64,000 bases of DNA. It comes from Chrysoporthe austroafricana (taxonomy: Eukaryota; Ascomycota; Sordariomycetes; Diaporthales; Cryphonectriaceae). Shown piece by piece: positions 24,344 to 36,949 of this stretch (position 1 is its first letter; each line of letters begins with the position of its first letter). The notes below the pieces were generated by a model. The model saw only the letters and a program-made list of their open reading frames with translations. It ran no database searches and was not told where the DNA came from. The stretch is from positions 4,464,001-4,528,000 of the forward strand of contig JYIP02000001.1 in the NCBI GenBank assembly GCA_001051155.2, read 5' to 3'. The translations under genes and the position numbers were made by a program.

Positions 24344-27300
24344 ATAATAAACGATTTTTAAATCGAATTATAAAAGGAATTTTGCTTATTTAACTTATCG
24401 CTTATTCAGAACTTTTATTATTATAAATATTATTAAGTTCTTATAATCGGAATGCATTATAATCTAGTATTTTATTCCGATTAAGTAATATTGCTATTTT
24501 TCGAATACTTTTATAATTGCTATTAATTCCTTATCGGGAATGCTATAATTGAGTTCCGGGCTATTTAATTTTTTCAAGAAATTGCTTATAATCTTAAAGC
24601 GTTTTTGATTATCTTATTAACTTAATTATTTTCTTAATGTATAATTTGATATATCGGTTTCAATTTCGAATAATTTGCTTGAATTTGCTTTATAAAATAT
24701 AAGTTCTGATATTACTCGTTTTTTAATTTCGTTAAATGCTTTCTATATTTCTTATATTTATTTGAACTTTCGGTCTTTTTTCGTAAAGTCTATAAGAGGA
24801 TATGCGATTTTGTTATAATCTTAAATGAATTATCGGTAAAAATTAATATAGCCGAAAAATGCTTTAATTTTTTTTATTTTTTCTAGTATAAATTATTCTT
24901 TTACTGCTTAGATTTTATTTTTTTATATATTAATTTTGCTTAGCTTTATCGTATAATTGAAATAATTAATTTTTTATTAATAAAAGCAGTATTTGCTTAA
25001 TTCGATTAAGAACTTATTATTTTGCAAAATCTCAAATACTTATTATATATGCTATTTATAAAATTTGAAATCTTTTAAATAAATAAGGATATTATTAAAA
25101 TAAATAATAACGATAATATTTAAATATTCGTAAAAGATATTATTAATTATTTTTTAGAAAAATATAAGCGTATTAATTAGTTTAAAAAGTAAGATTATAT
25201 ATTTGAAATATTCGTAATAAGTTTTAAATGCTATTTTCCAAATATTATCTTCTTTAATTCGGATATAATAATATTTTTCTTTGAAATCGAGCATAATAAA
25301 TTAGTTTATTCTTATTAATCGGTTTTGCATTTTTCCTATTAAAGGCAAAAAATAGTAGTTTTTAATCGTAATATTATTAAGCTATTTGTAATTTATACAA
25401 AATTATAATTTACTGTTCTTCTTAAATACGAATAGGATTAAGTATTTTGTTAGTAATTGTAATTTTCGTATATAGTTTCTTTTTAAGTTTTCGTTAATAT
25501 ATTCTTTAAGTATTTCGAATTTCGCTTAATCGAATTTATAAATAAAGTAATTCTTAAGTTTTATTCTTTTTTTCAATAAGATTTTATAATTAAAAGGCTT
25601 ATATTCCGGTAAACCGGTATTGAACTTTCTTTGCTATAATTTCTTGAATTTATAATATTTTCGTAATATATTTTTAAGTTTTAATAGCGATCCTTTTTTG
25701 TCTTCCGCAATCTGGAAGAATAAAAGGTATTATTAAGCGTATTTTTCTTCTATTATTTCTTTTCTTGATTTATATATCTTAATTTCTAGCAATTTTGAAT
25801 ATTTATTATTTATAAAGCTAAATCTTTTTTCGTAATCTTTTTATGCTTGTTATATTAAAAGCTAAATTTCTTTATAATTCTATAATTTATATAATTTCGT
25901 AATGCTTTATATTGGATTAGTTTTTCGCTAACCGTTAATCGCTTAAATTCTTAATTTATTTTTAATTTATATTTGTAAATTCGAAATTTCTGTAACTTTT
26001 CCTTTTATTCTAGCAAGTTTTTTGCTTTAAAAAAAAATCTGAACCTATTTGAACGCATATTTCCGATACTATTCTTAATAATTAGGATTTTCCCTTTTCC
26101 ATTAATTATAACTTTTTTAATAAATACGATTTATTCTTACGAAATCTGGCTAGTAATCCAATCGATATAAAGGTTATGCTTTTTAAATTAAAATATTCTT
26201 AAAATTAATTCGTATTATGCTATATTTATAATATCGAAAATAGTTTTTATTATAAGGCTTTGGATTGAAATAAATAAGTAATTAGTTTTTATATCGATTA
26301 TATTAAGATTATATATAATTGCTTTTCTTTCTATAATATTGAATTTATAAAAATCTTTCTTTTATATTTAAAGAATTTATTCCCTATTAATTATTTTTAG
26401 CGAAATGAAATTTCCTTATACGTTATTATTTAATAGTATGCCATAATATTACCCGTTAACGTATATATCCAAAATAATATGCTTTTCTTTATTATTCATA
26501 ATAATGCATAAAGACTTAATAATCCTAATTAGCTGCTATCCCTTTATAAGCAATCTTTTCTTTTTAAGTTATTTTGCGCTTATCTCGCTATTTGCTTTAT
26601 TAACTTTCTTGCTTAGCTTTAAATATATCGCTTTACTTTCTTAGCTTTTTGCAATTAATGCTATTCTTTAACTTTATTTTATATATAAATAGAATATGCC
26701 GATATATAATATTATTCTTATATTATTCTTTTTTGAATATACTTTTACGAATAATTATTAAATAATCCGATATAAATATTGCTATATTCGATATGCAAAA
26801 CTTTTCTGTATTTCTTTTAGAATTCTATAATAAATTAGACTAATTAATCCTATTCTTTAATTAAGAACCAATTATATTTAATTTTCTCGTTAAAATATAT
26901 TTAGCAATTATAATACGTATAATATATTTAAGCAAGTTCGTAATATCGAAAATATAAATAATTAATCTTTCCATTTTCTTGGGATTTATATTTGCTATTC
27001 TGGAACGGGATGCTTTAGAAAAGTTTTTATAATATAAGCTTGTAAATTAAATATTCAATTTTTGTATATTTAGTTATCCAATTGCTATATTTCTATTACG
27101 GCTGTTTCGTATTTCGGGTGCCGAGCTTTTCCGATTTTTCTTTAAGCGTAAAGGTTAGCAAGTTATCTGGCTATCGGTCCGGGAAGGTTATTCCTTCCGT
27201 AATGATACTGGGTATAAGTATTGCTATATCCAAAATGCCGAATTCCTCTTTTGCTATTACTTTCTATTGCTTATCGAAATATATTTCTAAAGAGAATTAT

Positions 27301-29052
27301 TTTAGATTTTCTTCCTTAATATTTAGCAAATTGCTTGAGCAGTTCGAATTGCTATTATTTATTGCCGTATTATAAAGTAAGCCTTTTCTTCTTATAGCGA
27401 GCTGCTATTATCCTTTAAATTTGCATAAGAATTATTTTAAGCTTTTTTTTGCTGAAAAGTAAAGCAAATAATAATCCTAATAGCAAGCCGTCCAGCTTAT
27501 ACTATTATAATCGGGGTTTATTGCTTATTCTCGTAAAATATTATTGCTTAATTGCTCGGGTTTTTATTGCCAAACGATATTAATTTGCTTTTCCGGGATT
27601 AGCTTTTATTCTCATTTTTTCTTTTCTTAATAGCAATTACCAGCAATATATCCTTTTTTTGCTATAATTATAGCAAATAATTCCTTTGCATTATTCTTAT
27701 ACTAAAGTATTTAGTTTTATAAGTCCGGTATATATTATACTTAAATAAGCTATATTATTTCGGTTATTATATTAAGACTTATATTTCTTGGAATTAAGTT
27801 AATATCGAAAAATATTACTATAATTTTTCTATCGTTATTATTTTCGTTCGTAAAGTTAATTATTAATACGAATAGCTTTATTAATAAACTCATTAAGCTT
27901 TTCAAATCAGTTTTCTTTATAGAATTTATCCTTAATTTCTTCTTTGAATCTTATATAATAAGCATTTATAAAAAGCTTATTTTTATAATTAAAATAAATA
28001 ATAATTTATCTGAATTTAGCTATATAATTTGCTGCTAATCCTATTTGCCGAAATGCTTTTAATTGCCGTATTACAATACGTTACTTATCCGGATTTCCGA
28101 AAGTTTTAATAAAAACTTTTTCGAAATTGGAATAATATTAGAAAATGCGTTTAATATCCTCGGAACGGAATATATTATTATTATCCAAATAATTACAAAA
28201 AGTAAGTTCTTATTACTAAAACGCTATTCTTTCGAATCGGCTTTTTGCGAAATCGATTTTATTATAAATAGTCCTGAATTAAGTATTATAATGCTTGAAA
28301 TAGGCTTTGAATTAAATCAAAAAAGCTTAAAAATCTCTATAAATGCTTTTATAAGGCTCGGGCTTATCAAGCTTGAAAGCTTTAGCTTACTGAAAGGCAT
28401 TAAAGCGGAAAATTTCGTTCTTAATTTCCTTAAGCTATTAGTACAAAACTATATTTTATTCCTGGAATTATTTATTAATAAGGATAATTAAGTTTCTTTC
28501 TTAAAAGGCTTAATTGCTAGAAAAAAATAAAATCTGAAACGCTATCGTATTCCGATATTATTCAAAAGGAATATATTAAACCGTTCTTAAATAAAAATTA
28601 TCAAAATATTATAAACGCTATAGCAATCCTGAAATATGCTATAGAGTTAAAGGATTTATGCTAGCAAAAGCGGTATCAAATAAGAGCTTTGAATATTAGA
28701 ATACGATTTACTAAATATCGCAAAGTTTATAAGTTTTAAGCAATTATTAATAATAGAGTCCTATTAATACTTAGATTGATAACTGAAAAGCTATTGCTAA
28801 TTATCTGGCGAATATCTAATCTTTATATATCCAGCTTTTCAGTACGGGATTGCCGGCTTATTAAGTAAGCTAGTAAGCCTAGCTTGCTAGCTCATTTGGT
28901 AATCCGATAATCCTTATTTTATTTGCTCTTTAATTTTGCTTATATAAGCATTTGCCGTATTTTTTGCAGCAAAGCCCGAAAATCTCGGTACCGGGTGGCC
29001 TTTAGGGGTAGCTTTAGTGCTATACCCTAGTTTTGCATATTGGTTTATAATA
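24344..29052 (-). mobile_element. Chromovirus B2, right fragment (RNase H, RT, protease, gag, 5' LTR)
   Basis: Homology with B1 runs from the RNase H region (about 16,975 in B1) through RT, protease and gag to a 446 bp LTR (28,607-29,052). It is the continuation of 5,714-6,492. RIP damage is much heavier than in B1. The open plus-strand frames inside it (27,082-27,375; 28,063-28,491) are antisense shadows of protease and gag sequence. The 3' half and 3' LTR of B2 lie left of the window. The next five bases, TTCTT (29,053-29,057), should be its TSD. Confidence 0.85.
28607..29052 (-). repeat. 5' LTR of B2
   Basis: 446 bp, starts TATTATAAAC, ends GTTTATAATA. Related to the B1 LTR at both ends but divergent in the middle. 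Confidence 0.85.
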
Positions 29053-32000
29053 TTCTTATATAAGTTTTAGTTTTTTCTGAAATTCTTCTTAAATTTTCTT
29101 AATTCTTTTAATTCGTTTTTCTGTTATTTCTATATTTGCTCTTAATAATTCGTTATAATAAGCTATCAGGTTATAGCTATAAAATGCGTAAAATAGTAAT
29201 TTTTTCGTTATATTTATATTTGCATTATTATATACGAATTATATTAATAGCAGCAAATCGACTTAATTATTTTATTCGTAATTTATATAATATTATAAGT
29301 ATTATTTAATAATTTAATTCGTTCGTTTTATTTATTTATTTATTTATAAATAGAATATTATAAATATCTTTTATTATATTCCGAATAATTTTATAAGTAA
29401 AATCTAGAAATTTAATATAAATTTCCAATCTTTATCGGAAATAATTTCTTTAAGCATATTATAATTAGCTATAATTATTCTGAAAAATATATATGCAAAA
29501 TCTTCTGCTATACTGCTTTCTTTATAAAGAAAGAAATAAGCATATTTGCTTAATTTACAAATTATTACTAGAATGCTATCGTATTGCATTTTAATTAAAG
29601 GTTTTCGTAAAAAAGATAGCTTAATAATAAAATCCTAGCTAATAGATTGCTAAACCGCTTTTGGAATAAGAAATAATTAAAATAGTTTATAAGGCTTGTA
29701 ATATTCGATTTTGTTTTTCTTATAGCTATTATATTCTTATAAGATATTTTTAATTCTTTTCTTAAAGTTTGGAAAGTTTCAATATTTTTTAATTCTTTTA
29801 TAAGTAATTCTGATTCTTTAATAGCTATATACGAATGCATTATATATATTCTTAATATATTTATCTTATTCCTTTATTATTATATTTTCTAGTTTTTTCT
29901 TATTATTAGAGATTTTAATAATTATATTAAATTTTCTAGCTTTATTTATAAGATTGCTATTTTTATTTTATCGAAAGATATTTTGTAATTCTTTTAGTTT
30001 TATATTTTAGTAATTTAATCGTTTGCTAAATGCATTTGCTTTGCTATTTTCTGATTTTTTGCAATAAATAATTTTTAAATCGAATTATAAAAAGAATTCC
30101 GCTTATCTGATTTATCGTTTATTCAAGATTTTCGTTATTATAAATATTATTAGATTTTTATAATCAGAATATATTATAATTTAATATTTTGCCCCGATTA
30201 AATAGTATTGCTATTTTTCGAATGCTTTTATAATTGCTATTAATTCCTTATCCGGAATGCCGTAATTAAGCTTTAGACCGTTTAATTTCTTTAAGAAATT
30301 GCTTATAACTTTAAAGCGACTTTAATTATCTCATTAGCCGAATTATCTTTCTAATGCGTAATTTAATATATCAGTTTCGATTTCAAATAGCTTATTTGGG
30401 TTTGCTTTGCAGAATATAAGTTCTGATATTATTCGTTTCTTGATTTCGTTAAATGCTTTTTGAACTTCTTATATCCAATCGAACTTTCAGTTTTTTTTTA
30501 TAAAGTCCGTAAAAAGGTATGCAATTTTGCTATAATCTCGAATAAATTATTAATAAAAGTTAATATAGCTTAAGAATGCTTTAACTTTTTTTATTTTTTC
30601 TAATATAAGCTATTCTTTTATTGCTTGAATTTTATTTTTCTATATGCCAATCTTGCTTAATTCTATCGTATAATCAAAATAATTAACTTTTTGCTAATAG
30701 AAATAGCATTTATTCGGTTTAATTAAGAATTTATTATTTTGCAAAATCTAAAATACTTATTATATATGCTATTTATATAATTCGAAATCTTTCGAATAAA
30801 TAAGGATATCGTTAAAGTAAACGATAATTATAGTATTTAAATATTTGCAAAAAACATTATTAATTATTTTTTGGAAAAACGCGGGCGTATTAATTAATCC
30901 AAAAAGTAAGATTATATATTCAAAATGTCCGTAACGAGTCCTAAATGCTATTTTCTAAATATTATCTTCCTTAATTCGGATATAATAATATCCTTCTTTA
31001 AGATCGAATGTAATAAATTAATTTGTTCCGATTAATTAATTTCGTATTTCTTTTATTAGAAATAAAGGATAGCGGTTTTTTATTATAATATTATTAAGCT
31101 GCTTGTAATTTATATAAAATTATAATTTATTATTCTTTTTTGATACGAATAGAATTGAGTATTTTGCAAGTAATTATAATTTCCGTATATAATTTCTTTT
31201 CAAGTTTTCGTTAATATATTCTTTAAATGCTTCAAGCTTTGCTTAATCGAGCTTGTAAATAGGGTAATTCTTTAATTTTATTCTTTTTTTTAGTAAAATT
31301 TCGTAATTAAAAAGGCCGTATTTTAATAAACTAGTATCGAATTTTCTTTGCTATAGCTTTTTGAACTTATAGTATTCTTTTAATACGTTTTTAAGTTCTA
31401 ATAATAGTCCTTTTTCATTTTCTGAAATTTGGAAGAATAAAAAGTATTATTAAGCGTATTTTGCTTCTCTTGCTTTTTATTGCTATTTTCGGAATTTAAT
31501 TTCTAATAATTTCGAGTATTTGCTATATACTAATCCGAACTTTTATTCGTAATTCTTTTATATCTATTATTTCGGAAATAATATTTCTTTATAATTCTAT
31601 AATTTATATTTTTTCGTAATATTCCGTACTATATTAGCTTTTTGCTAATCGCTAATTGCTTGAATTTTTAATTCGTTCCTAATTTGTATTTATAAATTCG
31701 AAATATTTATAATCTTTTTTCTTATCCTAGCAAGTTCTTTTGCTTTAAAGGTATATCTAAGCTTATTTAAGCGCATATTCTTAATGCTATTTTCAGTAAT
31801 TAAGTCTTTTCTTTTTCTATTAATTATAACCTTTTTAGCAAGTACGGCTTATTCTTATAAAATCTAGCTAATAATTTAATTAATATAAAAGTTATATTTT
31901 TTAAGCTAAAATATTCTTAAAATCAATTCGTATTGCGCTATATTTATAATATCGAAAGTAGTTTTTATTATAAGGCTTTAAATCGAGATAAATAAGTAAT

Positions 32001-34312
32001 TAGTTTTTATATCGATTATATTAAAATTGTATGCAACCGCTTTTCCTTTTATAATATTAAGTTTGTAAAAATTTTTTTTTTGCATTTAAAGAATCTATTC
32101 TTTATTAACGATTTCTAGCGAAATAAAGTTCCTTTATATGCCGCTATTCAAGAGTGCGCTATATCGCTGCCTATTAATATATATATTTAATATAATATAT
32201 TTCTCGTTTTCTTTCGTAATCGCATATAAGGATTTTGTAATTTTGATCGGCTATTATCCCGTTATAAGCAATCCTTCCTTTTTAAGATATTTTAAGCTTC
32301 TTTCGCTATTTGCTTTGCTAGTTTTCGTATTTGGCTTTAACTATACTATTTTGCCTTTTCGGCTTTTTGCAATCGGTATTATTCTCTGGCTTTATCTTGC
32401 ATATAAATAGAGCATATTATAATATAATACTATTCTTATATTATCTTTCTTTAAATGCATTTCTACGGGCAATTATTAAGTAATTTAATATAAGCATTAT
32501 TATTTTTAATATGCAAGATTTTTCTGTATTTTTTTCGGGATTCTATAATAAGTTAAATTAATTAATCCTATTCCTTAACGGAAAACCAATTATATTTAAC
32601 TTTCTCGTTAAAATATATCTAGCAATTATAGTAAATGCAATATATTCAAGCAAGTTTATAATAATAAGAATATAAATAACTGATCCGTATATTTTCTTAA
32701 AGTTTGCATTCGCTATTCTGAAATGGGATGCTTTAGAAGAGTTTTTATAGCATAAGTCTGTAAATAAAGTATTCAATTTTCGTATATTTGGTTATCTAAT
32801 TGCTATATTTCTGCTATAGCTAATTCGTATTAAAAATGCTATACTTTTTTAATTCTTTTTCGAATATAAGGGTTAATAGGTTATTTGGTTATTAGTTTTG
32901 CAATATTGCAATGCTTAATGCTAATATCGTTATATTCCGAATTCCGAATTCTTCTTTTACTATTGCCTTTTATTGCCTTTTAAAGTAATAATTCAGAAAG
33001 AATTTTCTTAAATCTTCTTCCCTAGCATTAAGAAAATTGCTTGAATAATCGGAATTGCTATCGTTTATAGCCATATCGTAAAATAGGCTTTTTTTTCTTA
33101 TAGCGAATTATTTTTATCTTTTAAATTTGTATAAGAATTATTTTAAATCTTCTTTTGCCGAGAAATGCAATAAGCAATAATTTTAATAGCAAGCTATTTA
33201 ACTTATATTGCTATAATTAAAGTCCGTTATTTGCTTTAGCAAAATATTTTTGTTTAGCTAATTGAGTTTTTATTGCTAAGTAATATTAACTTATTTTTCT
33301 AAAACTAGCTTTTATTTTCATTTTTTTTTTCCTAATAATAATTGCAAGCAATATAGCCTTTCTTGCCGCAATTGTAATAAGTAACCCTTTTGCATTATTC
33401 TCGCATAAAGGTATTTAATTTTATAAATCTAATATATATCGTATTTAAATAAGCTATACTATTCCGGTTTTTCTGCTAAAACTTGCGCTTCCTTAAATTA
33501 AGTTAGTATTTCAGAGCGCTATTATAATTTTTCTGTTATTACTAGCGCCGCTTATAGAATCGGTTATCAATACGGATTGCTTTATTAATAAACTCGCTAA
33601 GTTTTTCGAATCGGTTTTCCTTATAAAATTCGTCTTTAACTTTTTCTTTAAATCCCGCATAATAAGCATTTATAAGAAATTTATCCTTATAATCGAAATA
33701 AGTAACAATTTATCGGAATTTAGCTATATAATTTGCAGCCAAGCCGGTTTATTATAATGCTTCCAATTATTATACTATAATATATCTTTTATCTGGATTT
33801 CCAAAAGTCTTAATAAGGGCTAATTCAAAATTGGCATAATGCTAGAAAATGCGCTTAATATTTTCAGAACGGAAATTTTCATTATTATCCAAATAATTGC
33901 AAAAGGTTAGCTCTTATTACTGAAAAGCTATTCTTTCGAAACGATTTCTTGCGAAATTAATTTTGTTATAAGCAAACTTGAATTGAATGCTATAATGCTT
34001 GAAATAAGCTTTAAACTGCATTAAGAAAGCTTGAAGGTCTTTTCAAATGCTTTTGTAAAGCTTAAGCTTATTAAGCTTGAAAGCTTTAATTTGCTAAAAA
34101 GCATTAAAACAGATAATTTTATTCTTAATTTCCTCAAGCTATTAATAAAAGGCTATATTCTATTACTGAAATTGTTTATTAATAAAGATAATTAAAGCTT
34201 CCTCTTAAAAGGCTTAATTGCTAAAAGAAAACGGAATTTGAAACGCTATTATATTCTTAATATTGCTTAAAAGGAAATATATTAAACCGTTCTTAAATAA
34301 GAATTATCAAAA

Positions 34313-34812
34313 TATTATAAACGCTATAGCAATACCGAAATAGCTATAGAGTCGGAAGGTTTATACTAGCAAGAACGGTAATAAGTATAGCCTTGAATTT
34401 TAGAAAAGAATTTACTAAATATTACAGAATTTATAAGCTTTAAATAGCTATTAATAATAAAGTCCAATTAATACTTAAGTTGATAACTGAAAAGCTATAG
34501 AAATTTATTTAATAAATATCTTATTCTTATATATCCAGCTTTTCAGTACTGGGTTTGCCGGATTTATAGCAAATCCCTAGATCCTGGATCTAATAGCTTT
34601 AGCGCAGATTTCCAGATCCTGGATCTAGTAGCTCTGGCATAAATCTCCAGATCCTAGATCTAGTAGCTCTAGCACAGATCCCCAGATCCTGCTTACCTTA
34701 ACCCTAGCTTACTTAAGCTATAAGAAGGGTATTATAAGTAGGGCTGCAAATAGAGAGCTTAATTGCCCTTTTCTTTCCCTTGCATGCCTTATTCCCTTAT
34801 TGGGTTATAATA
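34313..34812 (-). repeat. 5' LTR of B3
   Basis: 500 bp, starts TATTATAAAC, ends GGTTATAATA. It is longer than the other family-B LTRs because of an internal tandem repeat (34,571-34,690). The next bases, CTATT (34,813-34,817), should be the TSD. Confidence 0.8.
34571..34690. repeat. Minisatellite, about 35 bp unit, inside the B3 LTR
   Basis: Three full units and one partial, built on CCAGATCCTGGATCTAGTAG followed by CTCTGGCAnA. Each unit contains the near-palindrome AGATCCTGGATCT. Absent from the B1 and B2 LTRs. Confidence 0.8.
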
Positions 34813-34879
34813 CTATTATTAATATAATTCGTATATAATAATGCAAATACGAATACGATAAAGAAATTACTATTTTATA

Positions 34880-35460
34880 TGCTTTACAGTTATAATCCGA
34901 TAGCTTATTATAACGAATTACTAGGAATAAATGCAGAAATAGCAGAAAAACGAATCCGGAAAATTAAAAAAGTTCAAAAAAAATTTCAAGAAGAACTGAA
35001 ATTTATATAAGAAAGAATAATAAGATATGCTAATTCTAAAAAGATTAAAAAACCAATCTTATAAGAAAAGGATAAAGTTTATTTTATTCGATAAAAAAAG
35101 TATATTAAAATAATAAAACCTTTTTACTCGTTAAATTATAAGAAGCTTGGTTTATTTAAAATTTTAAGGAAAATCTCGGATATTAATTTCGAATTCGTAT
35201 TACCTTATATAATAAAAATCCACTTAGTATTCTATATTTTATTTTTCGAATTAATATTAAAAGCGATTAATATAGATAAATTTATACAAATCGAAAATAA
35301 TAAATTAGAATATAAAATCGAACGAATCTTTAAATATAAAAGACTTACCAAATACCGAAAATATTTAATTAAATGGAAAAGATATTATTCGAACGAAAAT
35401 AGCTAAAAACCAATTAATAATTTGAATAATGCATAGCAATTATTCCAGAAATATTAGAAA
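34880..35460 (+). pseudogene. B4 integrase C-terminus and chromodomain remnant
   Basis: Plus-strand reading starts at a segment YNPIAYYNELLGINAE, matching B1's integrase (minus, around 16,050). It continues through a Lys-rich helix and the conserved LFKILRKISDINFEF stretch shared with B1 (15,820-15,770), and ends in the chromodomain text RKYLIKWKRYYS, where the Trp is still present. Scattered TAA/TAG codons break the frame. Confidence 0.8.
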
Positions 35461-35542
35461 AAAAAAAACTAACCGGCTAACTTAAAAATCGATTAGAAAA
35501 ACCCAATATAGCCTTGCAATTTACAAATAAATTAGCAATAAA

Positions 35543-35977
35543 CTAATCGATATCGGAATTAAACTATTATAAAGCAGCATTTAGATTAAAACTTTTAGGA
35601 AAAAGGCTTTCGGGAATTAAAAATTCCGAAATGCAACGCTTAGTTTCGGCTTTATAACGCTCTTTCTTAGCCTTTTCCGCCTCTAACTTTTCCAATTCTT
35701 CGATATTATCGATATTATAACGAATGGCCTATATTATTTTCTTATACTATATACGTTTCTATCGATACAAGCGAAAAACCTTCTTTTCTGCAGCTTCCAA
35801 TTCGTTTTCCAATTTCTAATATTAATAAGCTATTTTGCGAAACTTATCCGGAATAACCTTTAAGATATCGTATCGAAAACGGTTAAAATGCATATATTCC
35901 GAATAACGCAAAGAATTATTTTCCGAAACTTAATAATTAGAAATACTATAACCCTTACAGAACGAATAGAAAGGCAT
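35543..35977 (-). pseudogene. Antisense cysteine-array coiled-coil ORF of chromovirus B4 (RIP-broken)
   Basis: Minus-strand frame from ATG 35,977 to TAG 35,543 (145 codons), antisense to B4 pol and in the same place as the B1 ORF at 14,912-15,453. The N-terminus reads MPFYSFCKGY, and further residues fit C-x2-C-x7-C-x9-C-x2-C-x7-C if Tyr 4, 15, 25, 28 and 36 were Cys (only Cys7 remains). Each of those changes is one transition. A strongly charged coiled-coil-like segment (KLENELEAAEKKV, then EELEKLEAEKAKKE) follows. Several TAA/TAG codons lie at probable Gln positions. Upstream of the ATG the same frame stays mostly open to about 36,090, so the true start may be earlier. Function unknown. Confidence 0.6.
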
Positions 35978-36163
35978 TTGCATAGCGCGCTGCAAAATCG
36001 CTTCCAAAAGGGAATTTCGATATTAAATCTTAATCGAACGAATAAAGCAAGTTTTCTATATCTTATCCGATATCCCGATTAGAAAAGAGAAATCGCAAAA
36101 TAAGTATTAATAAAGGACCTTATAGGAAATTATCGGGAATAATAATTAATAGGAAAAAGATAA

Positions 36164-36608
36164 TATTATAACCCAATACAGAATTAAAAGTAATGCGAAA
36201 TATAAAAACGACTAATTAAGCAACCCAATAGCAGCCTTACCGGAAAGAGTATATATCGATTACGTAATTACAAATTAAAGTTAAATAAAATAAAGATTAC
36301 CAGATTATTAAGTAATCTAGCAAGCCAGGCTTATTAGATTACCAGATAAGCCGATAATCTAAGAAGGAAAAGCCGGATATATAAGGATAGGATTTTTATT
36401 AAATAGATTATTATAGCTTTTCAGTCGTAAATTTAAGTATTACTTAAACTTTATAGTACTTTCAAGTAATAGCCGTATAGGCTTATAAATATTGTGAATA
36501 TTTATTAAATGCGTTTCTAATATTTAAGATTATATTTAATACCGTCTTTACTAGTATAAACCTTTTAATATTATAGTTTATCCTAAAATTACTATAGCGT
36601 TTATAATA
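36164..36608 (+). repeat. 3' LTR of B4
   Basis: 445 bp. Reverse complement of the B-family LTR: starts TATTATAACC and ends GCGTTTATAATA. Preceded by GGAAAAAGATAA, a polypurine tract. Confidence 0.8.
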
Positions 36609-36657
36609 CGGGTGGCTTTTAATGCTATAATTTGGTTTTACATATTGGTTTATAATA
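36609..36657 (-). repeat. LTR-end fragment of an older family-B element (B5)
   Basis: 49 bp matching the last bases of the B2 LTR, from CGGGTGGC through TTTACATATTGGTTTATAATA. Cut by the B4 insertion; the rest must be off-window. Followed by unrelated DNA from 36,658. Confidence 0.65.
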
Positions 36658-36949
36658 TTAAAGCAAGAATATTAGAAAAAAACCTTTATTATATCGTATT
36701 TGCCAATATAAAATATATTAGCAAATAGGCTAATAAAGAATTTCAATTGAGCTTAATTCGAATATTTTAAAGCAATTTTAAACTTATAAGATATACAATA
36801 CGAAATCTCGAAAGGAAACTGAAAAAAGCGAACTTATAAGCCTAGCATATATTTTATTTATTTTAAATAAAGCTATAGCTTATCCGAGCTTTTTTTCAGT
36901 ATAACTTACGCGCTTAGACTTTATATTTACTTGAAAATAGCCTAGCAAT

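Larger units (their letters stand above)
29053..34812 (-). mobile_element. Chromovirus B3 (integrase to 5' LTR), RIP-degraded
   Basis: It begins abruptly inside the integrase C-terminal region (equivalent to about 15,953 of B1), immediately after the end of the B2 LTR, so B2 is inserted in B3. It runs in B1 order through integrase, RNase H, RT, protease and gag to a 500 bp LTR (34,313-34,812). Minus-strand integrase fragments are still open at 29,589-29,404 (around the first and second catalytic Asp) and 29,840-29,595. The 3' end of B3 lies left of the window. Confidence 0.85.
34813..36608 (+). mobile_element. Chromovirus B4, 3' part, opposite orientation
   Basis: Begins inside the integrase directly after the B3 LTR and reads in plus orientation: integrase C-terminus, chromodomain (to about 35,460), antisense ORF region (35,543-35,977), purine tract, 3' LTR (36,164-36,608). 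Its 5' part must lie left of the window because B3 is inserted in it. It is itself inserted in an older family-B LTR: sequence right of 36,608 is the end of another LTR cut at CGGGT (36,609-36,613). Confidence 0.8.
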
